A stretch of 64,000 nt of DNA from Voacanga thouarsii (lineage: Eukaryota; Streptophyta; Magnoliopsida; Gentianales; Apocynaceae), in NCBI GenBank assembly GCA_026120185.1, contig JANUWF010001783.1, forward strand, positions 5,115,001 to 5,179,000, given 5' to 3'. A program made the translations under genes and the position numbers. Below, in pieces: positions 1 to 13,079 of this stretch; position 1 is the stretch's first letter; each line of letters begins with the position of its first letter. The notes beneath the pieces are model-generated. The model made no database searches. It was not told the origin of the DNA and saw nothing but the letters and a program-made list of their open reading frames with translations.

Positions 1-864
1 GTAGTTTTTCTAGCTTTGTTTCCTAATTCTCTCTTAGTCGAAACTCCATCATTTTTCTGCACAAACCACCCGTAAACCTCCATTAACTGAACTCCATTAT
101 CCTCCCTAAGTTCTGCATGAAAAATCCAGTCATGGCTGCCTAAAATATTTCCAAAAAATTTCTGCAATCATGCCTTGATTTGGATGCCAAAATTCCAGCC
201 ACCATGATTTAGCAACCTTCCATAAAATATCCCTCAAACAACCAAACCTTCCCTTCACCATTATACTCCTTAATTTCGGCTACCCTTAGCCTTCTTCAAC
301 CAGCTTTCATTTAGCCGAAATACTGCTCCAAAATTCGTCCATGGCAGATTCCCAAAAGCCCTCCAATAATCAAAGATATTCTTATTATATCTAGTTTCCA
401 AATTTGCTTCCCAAAAATATTATTTAAGGATTTCAACAACTATCCTTTCCTTTTTCCTTCCAAACCAGAAAATCATCTTCCTAAACCCTACAAACAATTC
501 GGCAGCCCTAATCTCTTCAGAATTTCAGCAGCTTCCCATCCAAAAGCTTTCTACTCTCTTCAACCTTCAAGAATACATAGTACACCAAGAACACCTACTC
601 CTTCCTTTCACCTAATACCTTTCCAAATCACTTCAACTACCTCTAAAAATTCCAGATTTCATCTATTCATTGCTGTGAGTTCATCCGTACCATTTTTAAC
701 ATCAAACTACAAAATCCAACTTGCACTTTTGGATAAAAAATCAGAAATTTTGTGAAGACTCAAGAACACCTTCAAGGTAAGATTATTCAATCAACTTCAT
801 CTTCGCTAATCTTCAATCTCTAATGAACATATATGTGTTTAAGCATGCTAATGAGCTTTCTTCT

Positions 865-914
<50 letters not shown>

Positions 915-3279
915 GTCGAACTACTCACTTTCTTGGCCGAATGGTTCCTTCTCCATGGCCATGTTTCCTTTACCTTCTTTGGACGGATTTAGACCTCTAG
1001 GAGTTGAGATCCATTCGAAACTCCTTCAAGGAATTCATCAATCAAGTAATCCGTTTTAACCCTTCTTTTAAATTCTAGATTCATGTCTCTAGGATGATGT
1101 TGATAGAAGATGGATTGCGGATTAGGTTTGAGTATATATTGTTGATGTTGAAGCATGAATGTATGTATGAATATGAAGGAGATGAGATTTATGCATGGAT
1201 GGATTTTCTTGGTTGATTGTATGATGATTTGAGGTTTAATGTATGTCTCCATGTTCTGAGTGATGTATGTGATCAAGTATGCTAGAGATTATGTCACCTT
1301 TGGTGAATAGGATTTATATTCATGTTGGATTATTGAAGCCATGATCATATTTATGCTAGAAAAGGTTAGATCATGTCTTGATATCGTTAGATCTATGCTT
1401 ATATGCATGATTTGGATGATTTGATGAATTAAAGGGTTGTAAATATTCATGATTGTGGTTAGCAATAGAACTATGGTCATGATCTAGTTGTTCCTAAGCT
1501 AATTTTATTTCTTCAATAAAATATTTAATATTATGATTTTTGGCTAGTAATTTCAAAAACCCTAGGAGGGGTAGATTTGAAATATTATATATATAATAAT
1601 GATATTTTAGTCAAATAAATAATAGCTTTTGCTAGAAAAATAAAATATATAGATATTATATATAAAATGATAATATCAAATAAAGCCTTTTATGAAAATA
1701 ATCATAATAAGTAAAATATTTACTATTAAAATTTAATTATTATCTTTTAGCCAAAACCTACTAAAATTTATTTAGTATCTTTCAATCAAGACTCATTAAA
1801 ATTTATTTTCAACTAATTTTAATTATCAATTATTTTCTAGCAATTAATTATTAATAAATTATTATTTTACCTAGTACCACCTAGGATTTTTCATCAAATA
1901 AACTCTAAATTATTTTAGCAAGATTTAAACCTTCAACTTATTAGTACCTATTTCCCAAAACTCCAATTATTTTAAATATCAAAATTAGCTTTGGCTTATA
2001 AACATTTTTATTTATTATTTGACCTTAAAACTTGGGACCCTAGGATTATGGTTATAGTAGTGAGTTGAGTTAGTTTATTTGTGAAAGTGGATTTAGGGCT
2101 TGAGTTTGATTGTGGTTTGTATTTACTCCATGCGGGGTTAGGTTAGCTGCTGGAGACCTTTTGTTGTGAGCAAGAATCAGGCAAGCTCCTGCATAAAATC
2201 TGTTTGATGAAAAATGATTTTTTTTATGGCAAGCCAAATATAGAGTGCATGGTCACTCATTTCTGTAAAGGCAATTGAGGATTATTTCCATTCTCATTTC
2301 AGACAAATAAATTATTTGCAAATCAAGGGGCGGTTTTACTCAAAACCTAAAACTCTTTCTAAAACCAGTTTTGCCCCAAACTTTGGAAAACCTTAATTGC
2401 AATTTTCAAGTGGAACTATGTTTTGTTCATTTTTCCCAAATGGCATACATTACGTTGAGTACTCAATAAGGGTAGGCTAGTAGTACAAGTTTTGAAGAGT
2501 AAGAGTGAGTCTTCTGGCAGGAGGCCACCTTTAAAAGATAAGTTCAACTTAGAGAAACGTTAGTACTACTTAGTCATGCCGGTCCGAGCTAGCAGTTTTT
2601 ATTTCAGTCAAGTGACTGTGTTTTGCCGGAATGGACACCCGGTTGTTGTTTGGGTATAGAGAAGGAGGAGTATCTTGCCCGGTAGGCCGATCACCTATCT
2701 TTTGTCAGTCTGTACAAAGTGTGGCATTCTAACCAGCAGTATGCACAAAGTGTGGCATACTGACCATGTGGACATGGGGCCCAACGTGTGGTAACTTATG
2801 ACCACCCTTTTGAGTGGTTGATTTTATTGTGCACTTGTATAGTTTCAAAAAGAGGAAAACACCACTCTTACTTTTGACTAATGTTTATTGCTTACCAGTA
2901 TTTCTCTTATAAAGATTTCACACTTTGCATCCATGAACTGTTTTCACTGAACACCCAAAGCACACACTGACTTACTGAGATTTCTGTCTCATCACCTTTT
3001 ACCATGATTTCAGATCGATCCTGTTGTGGGGATGAGTAGCTAGTGTTATCTACCTTGGAAGAGAATGTTGTCATTTATTATTTTTTTTATGTATTGCTTT
3101 GGGGAGTTGAGAGTGGATAATTTTATTTATGAATTTATTCTTGGGATGTAATAAATTTTAAGTTAAAGTATTATTTTTATTCCGCTATTTTATTCGTATG
3201 ACCTAGTTATAATGACCCCTTGTCCTTTGGACGGGGCGACATCCCCGGCCCTGGCGGGCCTAGGTAGTGGGGTGTTACA
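1..3279. mobile_element. Right-hand part of a very long LTR (Tekay/Del-type gypsy)
   Basis: The block ends at 3279 with GGGGTGTTACA, the inverted-repeat terminus characteristic of Tekay/Del chromovirus LTRs, whose opposite end is TGTAACACCCC. No such start occurs in the window, so the LTR is at least 3.3 kb and its left edge lies outside. A GC-rich stretch (3220-3270) precedes the end. A short direct duplication around ACAAAGTGTGGCAT lies at about 2713-2760. No coding region is convincing; the minus-strand ORFs at 989-1480 are low-complexity. Orientation is ambiguous because the ends are inverted repeats. The family call rests on the terminus only. Confidence 0.55.
868..912. repeat. (CT)n microsatellite
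   Basis: A perfect CT dinucleotide run of about 22 units follows a TTCTTCTTCT stretch inside the long LTR. Confidence 0.95.
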
Positions 3280-3385
3280 ATTAGGGGAATTGAAAAGCGA
3301 TGAAAGCTTCTAGGAGTGGACTTGGAATTTTACAATTGGTTTTTTTGCTTATGATTTGTTCCTCTTTAGGGGGGCTTTACTTGCA

Positions 3386-3980
3386 TTGTTAATTAATTGT
3401 TTTGAGGTTATTTGTGTTTTGAGTATTTTTTACAATGAATGTTGGGTGAATTTAGATGGCTTTGTGCATGAAAAACGTTCAAGTTATAAGAAACACTTTG
3501 TCATTTTTTTTTTAAATTGAGGTGGCTTAATTCCAAGAAATATTTATTGTTTGTTACTCAGTGTATTTCCATATGTACTTTTCTTGTTTTAGCTTCCTTA
3601 TGTAGAATACTCTATCATCTTGATTAATTGTTATAAGATTATTTGTGTTTTATGTGCTTTTTACAATGAATGTTGGGTTAATTATGGTAGCTTTGTGTCT
3701 AGAAAATGTTCAAGTTATAAGGAAAACTCTGTCAAAATTTTTTTAAAAATTGAGGTGGCTTAATGCCAAGAAATGTTTATTGTTTCTTACCTAGTGTATT
3801 TCCATATGTTCTTTTCTTGTTTTAGCTTCCTTGTGTAGAATACTTTATTATCTTGATTAATTGGTATGGGATTATTTGTATTTTGTGTGTTTTTTACAAT
3901 GAATGTTGGGTGAATTGAGGTAGTTTTGTGCTTGGAAAACGTTTAAGTTATAAGGAAAACTCTGTCAAATTTTTTTTAAA
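3386..3980. repeat. Tandem repeat, about 232-bp unit, about 2.6 copies
   Basis: Three copies of a unit containing TACAATGAATGTTGGGT start this core at 3431, 3662 and 3895, giving periods of 231 and 233 bp. Each unit also carries CTTGATTAATTG, TTCAAGTTATAAG and TTAGCTTCCTT blocks. It lies just 5' of the transposase gene, where promoter or 5' intron sequence of the CACTA element is expected. The third unit is incomplete. Confidence 0.85.
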
Positions 3981-4153
3981 GGATTTAGACTACACAACTC
4001 GATAGTTGATAGTATTTCTTCAGTATCATTATTCAATTTTTTTTCCATAATTCATGACGAGTATATTAGGGTCCTCGACCTCCACAATCACCAAGGTTCT
4101 TCATTCGAATTGTACAAGTGCTAATAAGCTACATGGTTATGGCCTAAATGTAG

Positions 4154-7100
4154 ATGGATGATTGTAGTTGGATTACAGAAGACACGTACAGGAGATTAAA
4201 GGAATTACATCTTAGTTTGAATAAGGGGTCAAGCGATTCATTGAGTATTATTTGTCAACTGGTCCAACCTCAGTTATAAGGTGTCCATATAGAAAGTGTA
4301 AAAACAAAGTGTACCTTTCTCCTGATGAAGTGGAGCTGCACCTGTACAGATTTGGCTTTGGTGCTAATTACCGAAGATGGACTAGTCATGGTGAGGGTAT
4401 TAATCCGTTACCGTGTGATTTTACTGGCACTTGTACAACTGCAGTCGAGTTAGGCTCAAATAATCGATTTCGAGATATAGTGATTGATGCAATGGGATAT
4501 CAATTTTCAACTGAACCTTCATCATCCGAGAATGTTGAGGAACCACCTAATCCAGACACACAGAAATGTTATGACACGCTGAGAGCTTTAGAAACTCCTA
4601 TATGGGATGGATGCAAGAATTACAATACGTTATTAGTTGTTTCTCGGCTTTTGAATATTAAATCCGAAAATAACGTATCAAAGAAATACTTTAAGCAGGT
4701 GATGCAATTGATGAAGGAGGTATTACCAAGTAGTAAGAAACTTCCGAATGACTTCTATCAAATAAAGAAGTTGGTATCAGGTCTAGGGCTACCTGTTTAG
4801 AAGATAGATGTTTGCCCAATTAGATGCATGCTCTATTGGAAGGATAACAGTGATAGGAGGGACTGCAAATTCTGTGGATATGGTAGATATATGGCGAAGA
4901 AGAAAGTTGCAAAGGACAAACAACAGAAAGACATCCCTTTCAAAAAGATGTATTACTTCCCATTAACACCTAAATTGCAGAGATTGTTTGCATCCTGCAC
5001 AACAATGGAGCACATGAGATGGCATGCGTAGAGTCGACCAGAAGAGGATGTGCTGAGCTATCCACGTGATAGTGAAGTTTGGAAACACTTCGACCATAGT
5101 TATCCTAAATTTGCAACTAAAGTTCATAATGTGCGTCTTGGGTTATGCATATATAGATTTTCACCATTTGGAATATCGGGAAAACAATACTCTTGTTGGC
5201 ATGTTATTGTTACTCCATATAATTTACCTCATTTGACGTGTATGCGGGATCTATTTTTATTTTTGACAGTCATTGTCTCGGGACCTAGGAAGCCGAAGCA
5301 TAAAATTGATGTCTATCTATAACCTTTGGTAGATGAATTAAGGATGATGTGGTTTAGTGGAGTCTCAACATATGATATTTCAAAGAAACAGAACTTCTGT
5401 CTGCGAGCAGCACTTCTTTAGACAATAAACAACTTCCCGACATATGGGATGCTAAGTGGTTGGAGCACAGCTAGCAAATTAGCATGTCCGTATTGCATGA
5501 AGTAGACAAAATCATTTCACTTACAAAATGGAGGTAAACAATCTTAGTTTGATTGCCATCGGTGCTTCTTGCCTTTAGATTATCTATACAGAAGAGACGC
5601 AAGGTCTTTTAAAAAGGATAAAGGTCGTGAGACTACACACCCTGTACAACGCGCTTCTAGAGATGGTATGTGGGATAGAGTGTGCCATTTACCAAAAATA
5701 GCCGAAACAGCTGTGGAGCTTGGTAGGGATGATGGCAGAGGCATCTACTATAATTGGGCCAAAATGAGTATTTTTTGGGATTTGCTATATTAGAGAACAC
5801 ATTTAATTCATCATAACATAGATGTGATTCACAATGAGAAAAATGTGTTCAATAATGTCTTTAACACAGCCATAAATGTAAAGGAAAAAACAAAGGACAA
5901 TGTAAAGGGGCGATGTGATCTAGAGGTATATTGTGATAGACCTGAATTATATGAGACTAGATTGGGTGACAGGAGGGCATCAATGCCAAAGGCTAAATAC
6001 TCTATTACACTCGAACAAAAGAGACTTCTACTTTAGTGGGTTAGAGATTTGCGACTTCCGGATGGATATGCTTTGAATTTAAGCAAGTGTGCTAATTTGA
6101 ATGAGCTCAAAATGTCGAGTATGAAAAGCTATGACTACCATGTGTTTATGGAAAGGTTGTTTCCAACTGTATTTAAAGAATTGCTTCCGGTGTCAATTTG
6201 GAACGTTTTGACTGAAATCAGTCTCTTTTATTGCGACTTATGTTCTCCTAAACTTTCCACAACTTATATGAAGCAATTGGAAGATAATATTGCATTACTT
6301 ATCTGTAAATTGGAGAAGATCTTTCCACTTGGCTTCTTTGACATGATAGAGCACCTTATGGTCCACTTGGCATACGAGACTAGGGATGGTGGCCCTGTTC
6401 AATATAGATGGATGTATCCGTTCGAGAGGTAAAATATTATGTATTATTATATTCATATATACATCCATTATATAAATCAGTTCTGACAGTAAAAAATGCA
6501 TTAGGTTCTTATATTATTTGAAGACTAAAGTTAAAAATAAGGCGAGAGTGGAGTATCAATTTGCAATGTTTATTTAGTTGAAGAGGCATCTACATTCTTC
6601 TCTTATTATTTTAAGCCACATGTGCAGACTCGACATACAACTATGACTCGAAATGATGAAAGTGTTCTCGATACAAACTCAAGTGATAGTATGTTGTCTA
6701 TATGCACCATTCCAGGGAGGGTTTTGAGAAATATTTAGAATAGATATCTTATTTCGGATGAATTTAAGGTAGCCACAAATTACATATACCTAAACTGTGA
6801 AGAGATTTAACCATACATTACATAAGTATACTTATTGCACATTTCTGAATTTTTTATAGCAATACTTAGGACAAGGATCCTTATGTGTTCGTTTTGGTCA
6901 TTTTAGAAAATTCAAAAACGACTTGCATTTGCATGTGCCGAGTATAACAGACCCTGAAGTTGATAGGAGAATAGAGTTGGAGTTTGCTTGATGGTTCATG
7001 ACTTATGCGAGTTGAACAAATCCAAAATGAGATTTTAAAATAAATTACATTGATAATGAAGGTGCATTAACACTTTGTTTTTGCTAGGTTCATGATCTAC

Positions 7101-7835
7101 AAAATCTAGTTATTGATCAACATTTAAAAAGCTTGGCCTGGAGACCTTCGAGACAAGTGAAATATTTCCATGGCTATTTCATAAATGGTTTTAGGTTCCA
7201 TACACATGATTGATCATTCGAAAAAAAAAAAAAAAATTAACAGCGGAGTTTATGTTAAAGGTGACGGAGATAGTGGTAACGATTATTATGGAGTGTTGAA
7301 GGAGATTGTCGAACTTCAGTTCCCTGGGACTCCTTGTTTAAAAGTTGTCCTATTCAAGTGTGATTGGTTTAATCCAATGCTATATCGGGGGGTTAAATTT
7401 CATCCTCACTACAAACTTGTTGACATCAACTGCAAGAGGAATTATCCAAAATATGATCTATTTGTGTTAGCTCAATACACAACTCAAGTGTATTTTCTAT
7501 CCTCCCCGGGGAGTAAAAGACCAAAATCTGATTGGGTAGCTGTTTGTAAATCGAAAGCTCGACATGTTATTGATGAACCCGTTATCGAGACACCATATCA
7601 GGAAGAAGTAGATGACACACTGGCAATCAATCTGTGTGTTGAGGATGACAACTTTGGAAGGTTAGCAGATAAGTCCGGTATTGGAGATACAGTCGATGTT
7701 ATAGATTTAGGCTTAATGATGAAGGAAGCATAACTAAATAATGAAAACGATGACGAGGAAGAAGAATGGGAGATAGGATCCTCTACAGACACTGAAGTGG
7801 AAGGCTACTCATCCAATGATGACGAAAGTCCATAG
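4154..7835 (+). pseudogene. TNP2-type CACTA transposase (broken), CACTA-1
   Basis: This is a former DDE-type transposase of CACTA elements. Domain order fits the plant family. A transposase-associated domain starts at 4154 and, after a frameshift near 4230, runs to about 4480, with a C-x4-C pair, HLYRFGF and the closing HGE. The TNP2 core at 4800-6040 includes MLYWKDN, CKFCG and NVRLGLCIYRFSPFG. DUF4218 follows at 6049-6432 (LPDGYALNLSKC, VHLAYETRDGGPVQYRW), ending at a GTAAAA donor. A downstream exon at about 7090-7835 holds DUF4216 (HGYFINGFRFHT, DYYGVLKEI, LFKCDWFNP) and an acidic tail. Between 4252 and 6432 the frame is unbroken by indels but has eight in-frame stops. A poly-A run at 7219-7234 adds a frameshift. 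A stop at 7731 precedes the acidic C-terminus, which ends at 7835. It cannot make a full protein. Confidence 0.9.
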
Positions 7836-8369
7836 ACTAGGACCAAGTTTAACTAATATATAGAAACAATTATTAGTTCTGCTATCATTACATTACAAAC
7901 GTTTTACATTACTTTATACTTTTAAATTTATTATTTTTTTCTTCTCCTAAAATATGACCATTTTTATGTTTTTAAATAATTTCAGTCACATATAGCTTTT
8001 GATGCCTTACCCGGTGATCAGTCAGCGACTCGTGAGTTGTCGAGGGTGGTGAGACACCGTCCCTGAGCATCGCGCCACGTATACCTGCTCCACAATTGTT
8101 ACCCCCAGACGAGGACTGATCAGACCAGGTCCCTACCCTGATCCCAGGTTCTTCGGGATCTACAGTTGGTGCTCATTGTACTGAGAATACGCGACTGGTG
8201 ATTGAGCCAGTTGGTGACTCGTAATTCGACTACATAATTGCTTATTATACGCTTATCCTACCTTGTGAAATTACAACTTGTCTTATATTACAAAATCTAT
8301 TTTCTTGGAATAGGTTTACATATTCGATTCGATGTGTAAGGGAGATAGTTGAGATTTTTAGGTGATTCT

Positions 8370-9359
8370 GCACTAGAGCCTATGCTACCTTTTCATAGGT
8401 TCCGATTGATGTTCAAAACATGTGGTTCGATCTTTGGAGTTTGAGTTCGATATGTAATTACTTGTAGTATTTTTAGTATTTTTAATATGTTTTCTTACTT
8501 GTAACAGCTACTTTGATTTTGCAATCTTTCTTCTGTTGGCACCCCGAGCATGCCACATAGATTCAGGTTAATTGGGAGAAGAAGTGTAAGGTTAGACTTT
8601 CAGACATATTGTCAAAGGCTCGAAAGAAGCACGGGGGTAGCTGGCCCAAGTGGATTTCCCCAGACCATTGGGCTGTTTTATCGGAGCATTGGGGGTCCGA
8701 TAAGTAGCAGTGTATCTCTTCCGCTGCTAAGCGGAATAAATCCACTAGTAAGGCATCACATACAGGAAGATCCATTTCTTTTATTAAGCATGAGGAGCGA
8801 ATAGTAAGTATAAAATTTTTTACTATTCAATATATCTGCTATTTTACACTTAGTCCATCATAAAAATTAACATCTAGTCATTTTTTTTTACAATGATAGC
8901 AAATACAGTTAGGTCCTGACTTCAGCTACATCGACCTCTTTAGACGCACCCACATGTTTCAAAATAGGCTAAGGGCCAATATATCAGTGATTGATCACGT
9001 CATACGCTAGTAAGAATACACAATCTTATACGTTTTTAAGTTTAATATTATTTATATTTTGATTGCTAATTTTAAATATTTTATGCGTGTTTCCTTACCC
9101 CAAATTCGACAGGATATTGTCACTGCTATGATTGAATGATATATGCAGTCGAGTTCTCAGACAGATCCTATGAGTACAGTTGCACCAAGTAGGGTGCCCG
9201 ATGAGAAGACATTATTCATCGTGGTGGATGACAGAGCGTGCAAGAAAGGGCAAGTATACGGATTCGGCTACGAGTTTTCGAGGGTGAGATAGAGGTTACA
9301 ACAGCCATCTATATTTGAGTCATCGACTTCTTCTATCTCGTTAGATATGAGCCAGTTAC
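8370..9359 (+). pseudogene. Second CACTA transposase gene (PF03004-like), 5' exons, CACTA-1
   Basis: Exon remnants follow TNP2 on the same strand. They read VPIDVQNMWFDLW (about 8398-8440), then at 8541-8808 a block with WEKKCKVRLSDILSKARKKHG, WISPDHWAVLSEHWGS and ASHTGRSISFIKHEER. The latter matches the conserved tryptophan-rich and S-HTGGS-x-S-F-HEER signature of plant Ptta/En-Spm transposases. A GTAAGTAT donor follows. The next exon (about 8930-9010) reads YIDLFRRTHMFQNR, and another (about 9113-9359) contains KGQVYGFG. These are typical downstream blocks of the family. Several in-frame stops are present. The last exon is cut at 9359 by Gypsy-A and continues at 14618. Protein role is by family only; no function remains here. 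Confidence 0.8.
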
Positions 9360-9484
9360 TGATGAGACTCTGCTTCATCATAGAGGTCAAGATCAAGGAG
9401 GGGGAGGCGTGACCATGCAAGAACTCAAGCCGGCAACAAAGACAAACAAAACTCGACGCAAAAGGAGGCCTCCAGAGGACGGCC

Positions 9485-9613
9485 GACACCGCCCCGAGTA
9501 GCATAACTGGCGCCGGCTACATTCTGCCCTAATAATCACCTCAATCACAACATAATTGGCCTGAAGACAGATCACAATTGGCGCCGGCTATGATGTCCGA
9601 ACCGGCACCGGCT
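9485..9613 (+). promoter_or_regulatory. Two paired GGCGCC-box modules in Gypsy-A 5' LTR (putative)
   Basis: Module 1: a degenerate box GACACCGCCC (9485-9494), 14-nt spacer, GGCGCCGGCT (9509-9518). Module 2: GGCGCCGGCT (9580-9589), 14-nt spacer ending GAACC, GGCACCGGCT (9604-9613). Both lie 140-270 bp upstream of the TATA box. The same architecture occurs in other LTR families in this window. Function unknown. Confidence 0.6.
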
Positions 9614-9751
9614 TCCCCCTAGGCAGCTGACGATTGTTCCGTATTTTTGATATTTTCTCCGATTTTCTTCAATTTTAATTGCTTGTAAAGACTTATTATG
9701 ACTCTAAACTGTAATATAACCTCAAGGATTACTTAGCTAGGGTTAGGGTAG

Positions 9752-9759
9752 TATAAATA
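9752..9759 (+). promoter_or_regulatory. TATA box of Gypsy-A 5' LTR
   Basis: TATAAATA, conserved at 14123-14130 in the 3' LTR. Confidence 0.75.
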
Positions 9760-10255
9760 GCACCTTTAGTGATTTGACAACACAATTCACAGACTTTTAA
9801 TTCAAATTTGAGAGAGAATCTTGAGAGGCCCTAGTTTTCTTGTTCATCTTGTTCAAGACCAAGCTTAAGGGTTAGTCCTCCTTATGATTGAGTCTATAAA
9901 TCTTTTGGATAATCTAATGTTGTTATCTTGAATGGGTCTTAGTTTCTTTGTTCTTCTAAGGTTTGTTTGAATTCTAATATTTGGGGTGCCTATTTTCTCT
10001 ATTCTAATTGTTCTTGTATGCCTTTGTTGCTTCAAAGATATTGGGGTGAGATTATAGTAGAACTTTTTACTTTTCTTGAGGGCCTTTAAAGCTTAGTTCT
10101 TCAAGGGTTTGATAGAGTGTAGGTTGTTATTTCGTTTTCACCCTTTTGTTACAAGAATCTCTATTTTTGGTCCCATTGTTTGAACTGAACACTTTAACCA
10201 ACCATTCCACTCACAACACCAAGAAAAAACCACATAAGATTTGTATCAAAGAGTT

Positions 10256-10268
10256 TGGTATCAAAGCA
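10256..10268 (+). other. Primer-binding site (tRNA-iMet type)
   Basis: TGGTATCAAAGCA starts 7 nt after the 5' LTR and matches the initiator-Met primer site TGGTATCAGAGC with one mismatch. Confidence 0.8.
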
Positions 10269-11165
10269 GGGAAAAGTTTGATTCCAATTAAAGCTTGAAA
10301 GCAAGAAAAAGAACCCTACAAAGTTCAAGAAAAAGAAAACAGAGAAAATTCCGTCACTCAAAAACATGCTCCAAAAAGGTCATGAAATCTTTGTTATAAC
10401 TTGATTTTTCTTTGGGAAAATTTCTCCTTGATGTTGTTATAATCTTTGGGAACAAATTTATCTTGTGATTGTGGTGAAAATTGGCTTGAATATGGGTGAA
10501 AATGCTGATTGTTCTTAAGTGACGAGATTGCATCCAAGGTGTTTGATAAAAGTTCCATGAGAATATTTTTTACTATAGTTGGGAACTTTGATTCTTGATT
10601 TTCGTTCCTTGGGATATTGGGACTTAATATATCACTCTATTGTTGAATTCAATGAACATTGAACTCAATTTTTACTAGTGCCCACTTGTGATCATCTAGT
10701 TCTTCCTATTCCTAGTTCTAGTTGTTCTTATTTCTTTGTTTTTGCTAATTCTTGTTTGTTTCTTGCTTAGAATTACTTTTTTGTGTGTCCAGTGTTTGTT
10801 TTTGTGTTGAATTGAGTCCACGTTTCTTGAAATTCTTGATTAAAGCTTGTTTGCTTGAGGTGCCCAACAAGTGTTTGTTGAAATTCCCCTTAGACCCCCT
10901 AATTGGAAAATTATTTTGATTTGTGTGATTCACTAAGTTGTACTAAAACTTTAGCTATTGGAGAGAATTGAGATTGAACAAGAAGGCTTGAGTGTTGAGA
11001 AAAAGGCAAGAGGGTGAGCCTATTACTAAAAGAGCCTAAGAGAGCATACACGAGCGTGGAGTGACCAATCCTTGAGAGCCAACACGCAAGGAAGCGAAGT
11101 GAGGAATCATTTTCTTCCTAATCGCTTTTGTTTTGTAGGTATAAATAAGTAAATATTTCATCACC
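10269..11165 (+). other. Gypsy-A leader, non-coding
   Basis: T-rich untranslated leader between the primer-binding site and the gag ATG. I see no ORF of interest; the minus-strand ORF at 10745-10933 is low-complexity. Confidence 0.7.
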
Positions 11166-13079
11166 ATGGCCCGTGATCAAGAGATCTCTAGGCCTAACCC
11201 AAGTGGCCCTAGTAGATCTCAAGAAGAACAAATTGATGTTAGGGGTTTGCGTGAAGACTTGAAAGCTATGATGAGGACTATGCAAAGTGAGTTCCAAAAC
11301 ATGACAAAGGAGTTGCTAAATCATCTTGGACAATCTTCTATCGTTGCACAAAGGAGAGGCCAAGAACATTTTGAAGTACCTAGCGCACGGATGAGGGATG
11401 GTAATTCCTATACTCCTCCGTTAAATGCCCAACTAGGGGAAGAGTGGGATGAGCACTCTAGTGGGGTATTCCAACAAGCTCCTATGAGAGGGAGAAGACA
11501 TGGCATGAGAGTAGGATGAGGTAGGGGTCACGGAAGGAATGGTTGGAACAATCTAAAGGGGCTAGAAAGAAAGTTTGAGGGAGTTGATGAATGGTACGAG
11601 GGGGAAGGATTTGAAGCCTTTGGGGAACATCATCGAGGATGGGGTAATAGAGGAGGTAGGAGAGAAAGAAATGATGAGGAGAAGGAGTTGAATCACATCA
11701 AATTGAAAGTGCCCATATTCTATGGTAATAGTGATCCCGAAGCATATTTTAAGTGGGAAAGCAAGATGGAGATATTCCTAGAAAGTCATACCTATAGTGA
11801 GAGGTCAAAAGTGAGGTTGGCTATTTTGGAATTTTTGGAGTATGCTTTGGTATGGTAGGAGCAAGTTAGTGCACAATGGAGACAAATGGGAGTGAAAATT
11901 GTGGCTAATTGGAATTTGTTGAAAGATATAGTGAGGACAAGGTTTATACCACACTATTATTACAATGATCTTTACCAAAGGCTCCAATCACTCAAGTAAG
12001 AGAACAAGAGTGTGGAAGCTTACCATAAAGAGATGGAAGTTATATTGATGAGAGCTCAAATTAATGAGGATCTTAGAGTAACGAGGGCAAGGTTCTTGGG
12101 AGGATTAACTAGGGAGATTACCAACTTGGTAGAATTGCATCCTTATGATTGATTGGATGATATGGTACATGCCACTATGAAGATTGAAAGGCAATTAAAG
12201 AGGAGGGCATTTACTAGACTACCACTTCTAAACCCCAATTCTACTAGTAAGGTGCTAATTAAGAAGAATGAAGACCCTAAGCCATTCCAAAGAGATTTCA
12301 TAAATCCTAGGGAAGGTTGGAAACCTAGAGAGGATTGGAAGCCTAGAGAGGATTGGAAACCTAGGGAATGATGGAACAAGGACAAGAGGAAAGCCATGGA
12401 GAGGCTACAAAGGAATAGGGATATCAAGTGTTTTAAGTGCCTTGGATATGGACATACTTTCCATGAGTGTCCAAGTAAGAGAACGATGTATACTAATCCC
12501 TATGGTGAGGTTTTTACTGACGAAGAAGAAGATGGAGAAAGGTACCACGAAGACCAAGAGGGAAATGGAGATGAGGAAAGTAATGAAGGAGAAGTTGTTG
12601 GTCAAGAATACTCATTGGTGGGAGTCACAAGAAGGTCATTAAATTCACAAGCCATTGAGGATCAAGATCACCAACAAAGAGAAAACGTTTGCTGCACTAG
12701 GTGTCTAATCAATAAGACTCCTTGTAGTGTTATTGTGGATAGTGGGAGTTGCACTAACATGATTAGTGCAAGCTTAGTTGAGGAATTGGACATGAGTTGG
12801 ATTAAACACCCCAAACCCTACAAATTACAATTGTTGAATGATAATGGGGAAATGAGAGTAAACAAGCAAGTGTTGGTATCTTTTGAAATGAGGAAGTATA
12901 AGGATGATGTGCTATGTGATGTGGTACTTATGCAAGCGGGTCACTTACTACTAGGGAGGTCTTGGCAATATGATAGGCATGTAAAACACGATGGGAGGAA
13001 GAACACTTATACCCTACTCAAGGAGGGAACTAAGTTTACCCTTACTCCCATGGCCCCTAGTGAGGTGAATGAAGACTAA
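11166..13079 (+). pseudogene. Gag-protease of Gypsy-A (in-frame stops)
   Basis: One continuous frame from ATG 11166 to TAA 13079 with five in-frame stops (first at 11517-11519, last near 12369) and no frameshift. It would form the particle shell and the processing protease. N-terminal 120 residues are charged. A retrotransposon gag domain lies at about 11700-12200 (VPIFYGNSDPEAYFKWE, then a W/stop-E pair). A 6-residue repeat rich in W, K, P, R, E follows at 12311-12370. A CCHC knuckle CFKCLGYGHTFHEC is at 12429-12470. An aspartic protease has active-site motif VDSGSCTNM (12736-12762) with the LLLGRSW strand at 12946-12966. The protease active-site D-S-G is intact. Confidence 0.9.
12311..12370 (+). 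repeat. 18-bp coding tandem repeat in gag
   Basis: About 3.3 copies of an 18-bp unit encoding REDWKP-like hexapeptides, placed between the gag domain and the zinc knuckle. Confidence 0.85.

Larger units (their letters stand above)
9360..10248 (+). repeat. Gypsy-A 5' LTR
   Basis: TG at 9360 and CA at 10247-10248, with target copy GTTAC directly before. A TATAAATA box lies at 9752-9759. The U3 part carries two paired GGCGCC-box modules. Alignable throughout with 13731-14617. Confidence 0.93.

Noticed and set aside
989..1480. Two minus-strand ORFs in the long LTR
   Set aside because: Low-complexity I/H/Q-rich translations of AT-rich DNA, no motif.
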